A DNA stretch of 64,000 nt from Apostichopus japonicus (Eukaryota > Echinodermata > Holothuroidea > Aspidochirotida > Stichopodidae). Position numbers and translations under genes: made by a program. The stretch is taken from assembly GCF_037975245.1 (NCBI RefSeq), contig NC_092568.1, positions 4,857,001-4,921,000 on the forward strand, in the 5' to 3' direction. The notes beneath the pieces were generated by a model, which was given only the letters and a program-made list of their open reading frames with translations, was not told the DNA's origin and did not search any database. Positions 55,861 to 64,000 of this stretch are shown here, one piece after another. Position 1 is the stretch's first letter. Each line of letters opens with the position of its first letter.

Positions 55861-56800
55861 CTGGAAATGAACAAATTATTTAATGTCAGAGCCATGTCCT
55901 GAGAAAACAAACACTTACCGCAGTTGTGTAAAATATCTGAAACTAACATAGAAAAATCGATCCGTCCGAGGAGTCACCAAACATTTCAAAGGCTGGGCCT
56001 ATTACAGTTTCTATCAAACTTATGCAAAGCACTGATATTTTACAACCTTTAAGTTGGTGAAGGTGCAATACTTCTAAACATATGACTACGGCCCTTTGTA
56101 AACCACATCCTCATAGTAAATTGTTTTTAAATTTGGTGATATATTTTATATCTGGCAACAGCAGAATGTAATTGGTTATCAAGGCAATTCGAATGAACTT
56201 GTGTTTGTTAATCTACATAATATTTTGTTTTCCTTATCTTTTATTTGAAAAACTTTATTTCAACCATCTTCGTATAACATAGTAAGTATGAATAGTTATA
56301 CAAAAATGTGAGACAATGTGTTCCTTTAAACAGCTTAAAAGTAAAGAATTGATTAATGTTAATGGAAGAATAATGGGTTGAGGGTATTCAAAGAAGCTAT
56401 AACTTGCTTATGTAAGGTCCCCATGAACAATAGACAAAAACAAGGGAAACGGAAAAGGTAACAACAACAATGAACGAGCATTTAATTATAAAGATGCAAA
56501 TGAAAAATACAAAGGCAAAGATCAAATTAATAACAAATTAGTCGTCGGTATAGTATAGTTTGAAATTAGAAAACGCTTTAAATGACTTTTAAATGAGATA
56601 GGACTTGTTTTATTTTTAATGTAATCCAGCAAGGATCAGGTATCAGGTTAAAAGGATAAAAGAAAAAGATTATATAGTAACCTATAGGTAAAGCTCTGAA
56701 GATCATTTGTCCTGATGACATCACATATCATATATTCATTCATACTTAGTAAAGATTCCTAAATCCTATTGGTCCAGGTCAGCTGACCGTGGTTAATCCT
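55861..56800. repeat. Flank duplicated with 5179-6620
   Basis: 55861-56110 and 56640-56780 match the flank of the type B exon at 5021-5178. The middle is unrelated. Confidence 0.65.
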
Positions 56801-57810
56801 GTGAGTAACGCACGGTAAAATTACCGGCGGATGAATACAATTGTTACCATGTTACCATGTTTTGTCGTCTGCTTTGAAGAGCTATCGAAATACATCAAAA
56901 ACACAAAATCTTGTTCAAAAGTCTTGCAAGATGCCAACAGAGGTAAAGGACGCGAAAACATGGATCCGCACTCGAGTCTAGGCCAAAGTGTAGGCTGCAC
57001 AGCTGTTGCCTCCAACAATGACATTAACGTTACTGCTGCTGTTAGGGCTGAAACGTCTAACATGTCCAAACTGTTTTCCAAATGTTCTTTCCAAAGTCCT
57101 GTGAATGTTTACTTCCAAAATTCATAGTTATATCCGTATTAAAACACCAAACAGTTGTGGATGCTTTGAGTTTAAATATATCCAGTATCTGTCCGTAATT
57201 AAATGCTCGCAAGGCGGTTATGTTGCTCATAGTGATATAAATTTAAAGTTAAACGACCGCAGTGCCAAGCACTGTGTAGCGTGTACGTTCAAGTGAGTGT
57301 ACGTACGTAGGTACGGTACGTACCGTACGTGTTCAATACAAGGCCTACTATGTTATCGTATGACTGTATACCATACGTACATGTTTGTCCCTAGAATGGT
57401 TGCTATGGGAACCAGAAGCTGTAGGGTATTGATATGATGAAGCCAACTAGTAATTGTTTGTAGTTCCTTGTTATTGAGACCTTTCAAAAGTAGTTTTATG
57501 GCCGAAATATTGCCAAACATTAGTTTAAATGTTATTATGGTTCATCTTTTATGAATGACAGCCTTTCAAAGACGTTTCCTTTATAATTATTCACTATCGT
57601 TCAGTATTACTTTATAATTGCACATGTACATTGTTATGCTGGTATTCGACTTACGGGGCACCACTTTAATAAATCTTTGGTTATATGTAACCAAAAATGT
57701 TTTGTTTTATGATTTTTTCCCCACACAAATGGTAGTGTATGAATGAACGGGATTAATCAACGGTCTAGCGTGCGTTACTCACATGATTAATGCACTCCGG
57801 GTGTTAATGC
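56800..57810. other. No gene recognised; short palindrome
   Basis: The 18-bp palindrome gtacggtacgtaccgtac lies at 57311-57328 in an ACGT-rich patch. Overlapping frames on both strands at 56821-57127 are mutual shadows without motifs. Confidence 0.5.
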
Positions 57811-57815
57811 TATCG

Positions 57816-57816
<1 letters not shown>

Positions 57817-57856
<40 letters not shown>
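57817..57856. repeat. (TA)n array
   Basis: 40 bp of TA repeat. Confidence 0.9.
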
Positions 57857-57858
<2 letters not shown>

Positions 57859-57859
57859 G

Positions 57860-58630
57860 CTCAAAGAACGTTCGAAATTAAGGGCGGAACAATATTGTGC
57901 TTTCAATATATACGACTTTTACACGAGTAGCTTTGTAATGATTGTATATATCCATGTAGACTTTGTCCCTCCACCGTAAGTGTCTTTCTTGAACCTTTCT
58001 TTTTTTCGTCTTAATAATAAAGGAAAGGCAATTAGTTTCCCTATCAATGATTAACGCAAACCGTGTGCAGGGCATATAGGCAGATGTTGCTTTTCAGACA
58101 GCCGTGAGCTTTTACATGTGAATGTACTGGATATAATACGAAGAGTTTATTGGAAAAAATATGTTAATATGCCTTCATTGAAATTTGCTGGCAGTCACAG
58201 GGAAATTATTTCCTTTAGCTCAGCAGATGTACTTAGTTTCAATATACCCAATGCGCCTTCTGTGTTAAAAGATCTGATTTTAAGTTGCTTTTAAAATTGT
58301 TGGTTGATATAAATTACATATAATTCATGCAATACGTGGCAGTGGAATGAAACGCATTTTGAAAATGTAACACAATGAGAGTATGACGCTAGATATGTTA
58401 GTGTGAGTGGCACTGATGGAATTAGAACCAAATAAACTATGACTTTACAGGAAGCGGATATAACTTATATCACATAAGGAGTAAAGAATTGGAAGAACGG
58501 ACTTAATATGAGGCCTTGGATTTGAGACTTAATACGTAAGATCCGATCGATTTCTGTTCGTTTACCTGGAGTTAAGGTTTTGAAGTTCAGAGGCAATTGA
58601 AATACATTTTAGGATTTTGAGAGTATGTCA
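57860..58630. other. No gene recognised
   Basis: I see no motif, repeat or RNA gene here. Confidence 0.5.
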
Positions 58631-58637
58631 CTATAAA

Positions 58638-58850
58638 CAGGCGCGTATCCAGGATTTTCTAACCCGGGGGGCGCGAAATACTATCTAAGCGGAGCGCCAC
58701 CATCGGTTGGCGCGCAGCGTACAAGAAAATTTCTGGTTTTGATACCCCCAGATCACCGGAAACGGCACTTCTCGGGCTTGAAATGACCAACCAGATGTAC
58801 AATTTAGGCCTGAGAACCAAGTATTTCCTAATAGTTTTTTTTCCATCCAT
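58638..58850. mobile_element. hAT-like element end, related to the 59.3-kb element
   Basis: It begins CAGGCGCGTATCCAGG and shares 'ctatctaagcggagcgccac', 'ggttggcgcg' and 'gatc(a/g)ccggaaa' with 59323-59699 and 60049-60280. The partner end was not located. Confidence 0.5.
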
Positions 58851-59322
58851 AACCTTTTTGAAGATTGTCAACCCGGCACACATCATGTTCGACCTGATCG
58901 CATCTCCTGTGGGTCTTTGCTTTTGTAGGTGATTCTACATGGCGGCCCACAATACCCGTCAGCCCCACTTTTCAAGGTTTTTAGCCCCAAATTTGTTCAG
59001 AATTTGAAAATTCACATTTCTCGTGAATAAACTCACTTCAAAACATACCCATAATGTTGTACAAAATTTTATCTATGGACAACCAATATAGAAAAACTTC
59101 CTTTAACCCCTAACAGACCGGTCAAAATTGCACGAGTAGAGGGACGTGTGATGCAGAATGTTGGTCAGAAATTTTCGAAAATTCAGACACAGTTAATTTA
59201 TTGGTGTAGAAATATTAAACCTCTTATAACGGCTATTATAAAACTTGGTTGAAGGAAATGAAAAAATAGCAGATATTTCCTTCAACCGAACACTACACAC
59301 ATAGGCGTAGGAGGCGCGGCGG

Positions 59323-59699
59323 CAGTGGCGGAGCTAGGGGTATTGGTCAGGAGGGGCGAGAATGGTCTGTAGGGGCGCTTTCGACACTATCTAAGCGGAG
59401 CGCCACCACTGGTTGGCGCGTAGCGCACAGAAAATTTTTGAGTAAAGATACTCCCTAGATCGCCGGAAATGACCCTTTCAGGGCCAAGCTAATTTGCAGA
59501 TAAACGAAGAATAGGGTGTCATCGCCAAATTACACCAACAAAATGTGACAAATGTCAATAAGTAGATAAGAGCGCAATAAAAAGGTCAATAATCGCGAAT
59601 AAGTAAAAAGTGGTAAAGAGCTGAAAAAGGCGCCAGCAGTCCATTTGAGTCCGTCAGGGGGGGCATCCGCCCCCTGACCGTATGGACGCTCCGCCACTG
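59323..59699. mobile_element. 377-bp non-autonomous hAT element with perfect 8-bp target duplication
   Basis: The terminal inverted repeats are cagtggcggagc (59323-59334) and gctccgccactg (59688-59699). The flanking 8 bp are cgcggcgg on both sides (59315-59322 and 59700-59707). An 8-bp duplication and CAGTGGCG-type ends are characteristic of hAT transposons. No transposase is encoded. Removing the insert rejoins a GC-rich 'ggcgtaggaggcgc...gggtgcagccc' sequence that itself looks like an older element end. Confidence 0.85.
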
Positions 59700-60048
59700 C
59701 GCGGCGGGGGTGCAGCCCCTAATTCGCCATTACTAATGTAAAAGAGAGTTTTGACATAATTGGACCTCCATGCTTTTTATACATCTACATGAGACATGTC
59801 GTTGTTTACATTAGCATCCCGCGGTATACTGCGCAATTTGAACGGACCGTACGGTACATGATAGCATGCGATGTAATAACCGATGCTTGCTTATATGATA
59901 TTGACACGTTGAACGCGCGCTTCGCGCGCGAAAATTTTTGGTTACTTTTTCAGGCAAGTCGGACAGTTTTGAGGATTTTCATCCTGGAACGTCATTTTCA
60001 TGCTCACTGATATGATGTGATATCTGCTGTTTGCGTTACAAATTCGAA

Positions 60049-60280
60049 CAGGCGCGTAGCGAGGAATTTGCCAAGGGAGGGGCGAAGCCTGTAGGCAAAT
60101 TATCTAAGCGTAGCGCCACCATAGGTTGCCGCGAAGCGTACAAGAAAATGTTGGCCGAAAATGCCTCCCAGATCGCTGGAAATGGCACTACCCAGGACCA
60201 TTTGTTAGCGCGAAGCGTACAAGCAAATTTTGGCCGAAAATGTCTCCCAGGTCGCTGGAAATGACACTTCCCAGGCCTTG
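60049..60280. mobile_element. hAT-like element fragment with internal 66-bp duplication
   Basis: It begins CAGGCGCGTAGCGAGG. A unit containing 'cgaagcgtacaag' and 'tggccgaaaatg(c/t)ctcccag' is directly repeated (about 60127-60196 and 60208-60277). It shares 'ttatctaagcgtagcgccac' with its neighbours. The open frames here are a by-product of this repeat. Confidence 0.6.
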
Positions 60281-60349
60281 TAAGTTGCATCTAAGCACTT
60301 TCTATTTTGAAATTACTTAGCGATATCATTTAAAAAAATGCTGAATGGG

Positions 60350-60830
60350 GGGGGGGCGGTTGCCCCCATCCCAAAATGCGTCATGTTCCCCGACGACACG
60401 GTCGAGTTCGAGACCAGCCACAGTTGGTTTCATAGCACAATTCTACACACGCGTTATGATAGACCATATATAGTATATATATAGATCATTAGTGAGAGAG
60501 GAAAATGGAAACGTCAAAAAATGGAGTTGTCGGTGTAAGGGGTAGGGTGAGGCACACTTTTACGAAATCATTGATCCGTCACTGGCTACCCTTCAGCGCT
60601 GTAATGATGTCACTGTTCCTCTTTCTCTTCCCGGTGTCTTCGCGTTTTTCTTTTACTCCCTCCTTTTCTCCTTCTTCTCTCTTTCTTCTTTTTCTTTTCC
60701 CTTCCTTCCTCTCCTCCTCCTCTTTTTCCCCTCTTTTTTTCTTCTTTTCTTCTCTTTTTTTTCCTCTCCTCTTTTTCTTACCCGGGGGGCGCGCGCCCCC
60801 AACGCCCCCCCTGGATACGCACCTGATAAA
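60350..60830. repeat. G-run, polypyrimidine tract and transposon right end
   Basis: A G-run is at 60345-60356 and a pyrimidine-rich tract of about 150 bp at 60630-60780. The sequence ccctggatacgcacctg (60810-60826) is the inverse of the CAGG(C/T)GCGTAtCCAGG starts at 58638 and 60049. The 155-codon frame through the pyrimidine tract is low complexity and not a gene. Confidence 0.6.
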
Positions 60831-60839
60831 TGTCATTGA

Positions 60840-61765
60840 TACAGGGAAGGGGGTCTTAGACCATATTCAACTGGAAACTTTAACCACGGTGCCCGGGGTA
60901 ATATGGGGCATATTTGGCATCGAGGTTTTCCGCAACGAAAATTACCTTGCGGAGGTGAAACTTGGTAATTAAGTCTGGAGGAAGTGAATAGAAACGCAAG
61001 GTTAGGGTTGACGAAAATCTAGCATGGGGGAGGGGGATGTGGCGGTGGTAGGTACCTTAAACGATACTCTTACAGACTGATCGTCTTGTAATAAAACAAA
61101 ATCCTGTTTGATAGAGCCCTTAAAGGATTTGATGAGGGGTTGTAATTAGTAACAAAAGGAAAGTGTGTGTTATGATATTTTTAGACTTGTATTTTAATAT
61201 TCCTCGAGACTGAAATTGACGGCCCTAGAAATCCCCTGTCTAATGAAGTGATGGGAGTATCCGGCGTTCAAGAAATAACCAGTTAAAATGGATACCTGGT
61301 GTTCATAATCACGTGGGTCGGAGAAAATGCGAGTCTAATGAGGCATTGGCTGTAAACAAAAGAATTCTTGAGACTATCTGCCACTGGTGAAAAACTACTA
61401 ATATGAATATTAGTAGGTTTACAATAGACCGAAGTGGTTAAGGAATTACTTTACAACTTGACTAGAACATCTAGAAATGATAGTTAGTTTTTCGACACTT
61501 CTACTGAAAATTTAATGCTCTCATGAAAAGAATTTACATGTTTAAAAAGACTTTTATAAATAAAAAAAAAATATTATATTCCACTGCCACGTAATGCTGA
61601 CGAATCGAACGAAATTTCCAATATATTTTCTAAAACAGTATTCCATATTTGTCAATTATGAGTCCTATCTATTTCTCTGCTATTGTCCAATCATTTTTCC
61701 ACTGCTGCATGAGTTCACAATACATAGAATTAGAGCAAATAATATTACATGGTATACCTATACGG
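60840..61765. other. No gene recognised
   Basis: Around 61590-61690 a stretch resembles 31990-32080 ('ggaaattccaatatattt' and 'gtcaattatgagtc'), a dispersed repeat of unknown type. Otherwise nothing. Confidence 0.45.
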
Positions 61766-61771
61766 TAACGT

Positions 61772-61878
61772 ACAGCATGTTGTTACAGTATACTCGAGTT
61801 TCACGCGTGTACGGATCCTCAGACAACAGATGTATTTGTTGTCTGATGATCGCTGTTACTCGAGTAACAACATGCTGT
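61772..61878. repeat. Inverted repeat with hammerhead relics
   Basis: The arms acagcatgttgttac (61772) and gtaacaacatgctgt (61864) enclose two opposed ribozyme relics. The minus-strand one has CTGAGGA and cgcgtgaaactcgag but an insertion in helix I. The plus-strand one has CTGATGA but lacks the GAAA box. The arrangement repeats that of the 33.7-kb palindrome. Confidence 0.65.
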
Positions 61879-61893
61879 GACGGTATATAAACG

Positions 61894-62092
<199 letters not shown>

Positions 62093-62210
62093 AATAACGG
62101 AAAAACTGTGAAACAACTATGCTGCATTTAGAGAAAGGCTGGATCTCGAGTGAGATACAATAATTAAATTAGGTAAGTGATTGGAAGTAAAACAGCCAAT
62201 GTTTGATTTT

Positions 62211-62249
62211 TGCAGAGCTTTCGAGCAAAACTAGCTCTTCTTCAGTGCA
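62211..62249 (-). ncRNA. Hammerhead-like motif in the 3' region of the Penelope-like element
   Basis: On the minus strand, helix I tgca/tgca, box CTGAAGA, one extra A, helix II gagc/gctc with a 7-nt loop, GAAA, a two-base-pair helix III, and cleavage expected after CTC. The unpaired A and minimal helix III make activity doubtful. Penelope-like elements are known to carry minimal hammerheads. It lies about 135 nt downstream of the endonuclease stop. Confidence 0.45.
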
Positions 62250-62383
62250 TGATCACCGAAAGTGACAAGGAGTAGCAGGAATTGAAACTATTTTATAGAG
62301 AAGAATGTCGGCATGGTTGTAAAGTCAAAGCGACTTACTGATTTCTGCTGAATTGAGCAGAAGTTTTAGAAATTCGGATTATT

Positions 62384-62995
62384 TTAATCCGATTCCGTCG
62401 TAATTGAAAAGGAATTGTTTTGGTTTATCTGGGACGGCAAATCGTTTCTGATGTTTAAACCGAATGGTGCCGTGGTCTTTAGGTTTAGTTCCCAGAAATT
62501 GTCTTTTCCTTTCTTAGATTTATCTGTCCAAGATTCGTTCTGGTCAATGGCAATAACACGCAAATTCTCAATTGAATGATTTTGGAGATTGAAGTGATTT
62601 GCAGCAGGTTGGTTGATCGTTTTTGTTTTGATCGCCGATCTATGTTGTGTCATTCTCATTCTAAGAGTGTTTTTTGACTCTCCAATGTATTGTAAGTTAC
62701 AAATATTGCAGTAGATGAGGTAAATTACATTTTTGGATGGGCAGTTAATTTTGTGCCGAACTTGGAACGTGTGTTTGGTTTGGTTGCTCTGAAAGGCCCC
62801 GATCGAATCGACAAGTAAGCACGTTTTGCAGTTTTGTGTACAGGGCGATGGTACTGTAGTTTCTGTTTTGCTTTCCCCGAATGGGGTGTCATCCCGAAAG
62901 GATGCCCAAACTAAGATATCCCGTAGGTTGCTGGGTATTTTAAAAGCGATGACAGGTAATTCTGGGAAAACTGATTTTCGGTGCCTTGAAGTCAT
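62384..62995 (-). pseudogene. Penelope-like element: C-terminal GIY-YIG endonuclease
   Basis: The frame of 203 codons is open and encodes the end of a Penelope-like polyprotein: PVIAFKIPSNLRDILVWASF, a Cys cluster (C52, C56, C59, C85) and a GIY-YIG domain. The domain has NVIYLIYCNICN and LQYIGESKNT (Y92, then Y103-I104-G105), the conserved Arg/His in LRMRMTQH (114-118), and a candidate catalytic Glu in FWEL (169). The reverse transcriptase is absent; upstream sequence past 63000 is unrelated and in-frame stops appear there, so the element is 5'-truncated. The nuclease motif residues look intact. Confidence 0.85.
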
Positions 62996-62999
62996 ATCA

Positions 63000-64000
63000 C
63001 TGTAAACATTAGTTAGTCACGAATGGCAAAAATCTAGTCACAGTGACTAGAGTTAGCTAGTCATTACCAATTCGTTAGTTGCAGACCAATTTGCATGGTC
63101 GTTCGACTAACATAAATTAGTCACATAAATTTGTATGAACTTTGTTGACACTCACTATGAATGTCATGTATGTAAGCGTGACGAGAATATTCTAGTCTTC
63201 TGTTTGTTTCCTTTCTATAACCTTCAGCTTTGACCAATGACGTCATTATTTTTATCCAATCAACGTACCGTAGAATACCCTGTGCTCAGCTGATCAGAGA
63301 TCAAAAATTCAGACGACGGCCGGCGATTACATGTATACTGTATGCACGTACGTGGTACGTCGTACGTCGTACATTGCGGCCATTACCTAACTGCAGATAG
63401 AACAGGGCCATCAACAAAATAAGAAGATTCTAAATCATTTAACAAATTGTCAGAAGCAGTTTCAAAATGTGGTCAGTTAGGTAAGTTCAATCACAACTGA
63501 AATTCTAATAAATAATAATTGACACAATTGACATAATGTTCAAAGAAGGTTTGAATATCCGCGATATGTTTGGCTGGAAAGTATGGGTAAAATTATAACG
63601 TTAGGCCATAGCAAGCAAAACTGTGGCTAACGCTAGGAAGCTAGGCTAGGAGTTTAGTCTACCTAGTGTAGCCCACATGCGCTCGTAGATGTATAGTACT
63701 ATAGAAGCAGTAATACACACTTATATGACATATTTTATATAAATGTGTATTATTAGCTAGTATACTAGGCCTATATTCTATAATGTTACGAGCGCCTGTG
63801 GTGTAGGCTAGCATACGTCAAGTTTCTAGACACTTCGTCGACCACCAACCCAGTCTGCATTTCGTGCACTCTGAACTGAAGATCTTCGGAGTGGTACTTA
63901 CCTTCTGCTCTAGTACATGGTACAAAGTACATGGTACTCGTATTTTAGGTTATTTTTGATAAAGTTGGAAGTACCTGGTGTTTAACTAAGAACAAAAACT
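63000..64000 (+). promoter_or_regulatory. Possible promoter and first exon of a plus-strand gene
   Basis: CCAAT (63234-63238) overlaps a perfect cAMP-response-type site tgacgtca (63238-63245). An ACGT-rich tract is at 63340-63375. About 225 bp downstream of that site, caaaATG (63467) is followed after 14 nt by a strong donor (TTAG|gtaagt, 63481). This is compatible with a short coding first exon whose gene continues beyond the window; none of it is proven. Confidence 0.2.

Noticed and set aside
58638-60826. One large hAT element from 58638 to 60826
   Set aside because: The ends are similar but the flanking 8 bp differ, and a complete nested element with its own target duplication lies between. 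Separate insertions explain it better.
60505-60972. 155-codon plus-strand frame rich in Ser, Phe and Leu
   Set aside because: It is produced by the polypyrimidine tract and a transposon end.

Overview
This window is intron-containing, AT-rich animal DNA. It has no operons, spliced exons with GT/AG borders, long (TA)n arrays, SINEs and retroelements. The best lineage clue is a Ty3/gypsy-type element whose integrase precedes reverse transcriptase, the Gmr1-like arrangement known from deuterostomes. With the lineage-specific immunoglobulin (Ig) receptor genes this suggests a marine invertebrate deuterostome, perhaps an echinoderm. That placement is inference; no ribosomal or conserved housekeeping gene is present to confirm it.

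The centre of the window is a minus-strand cluster of paralogous Ig-superfamily receptor genes carried on a multi-kilobase direct segmental duplication. Gene II (19.2-23.5 kb) can be modelled completely: a signal-peptide exon, a V-like Ig exon, one long exon with at least two further Ig domains, and a Ser/Pro stalk plus transmembrane and short-tail exon. All introns are phase 1 and the predicted product is 524 aa. Gene III (34.3-38.4 kb) has the same exons, but its signal exon has lost one base and its membrane exon stops inside the membrane segment. Gene IV keeps a good signal exon (44.9 kb) and most of a V exon, which is cut at 42.617 kb by a recombination junction. Gene I keeps a partial Ig exon (6.9-7.3 kb). 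A second, Thr/Ser/Pro-stalk type of membrane exon occurs at 4.2, 5.1 and 55.7 kb; only the last is intact.

Between the genes lie the non-coding parts of the duplicated unit (about 7.4-11.0, 26.2-30.6, 39.2-42.6 and 46.1-47.8 kb, with upstream blocks at 22-25, 37-39 and 43-46 kb). Insertions present in only some copies give a relative order of events: a tRNA-Ser-like SINE shared by units II and III but not I, a solo-LTR-like insert and a 246-bp inverted-repeat element only in II, and a 314-bp fold-back element only in III.

Mobile DNA makes up most of the rest. There is a decayed Gmr1-like retrotransposon (15.6-18.9 kb), a reverse-transcriptase fragment with a downstream hammerhead ribozyme (32.2-33.4 kb), a 171-bp palindrome carrying two more hammerheads (33.7-33.8 kb), a Penelope-like GIY-YIG endonuclease (62.4-63.0 kb), a retrozyme-like repeat with hammerhead relics 335 nt apart (30.5-30.9 kb), a repeat headed by the 5' end of U2 snRNA (3.4-3.7 kb), a tRNA-derived SINE family next to (TA)n, and a hAT-type cluster (58.6-60.8 kb) with one element flanked by a perfect 8-bp target duplication.
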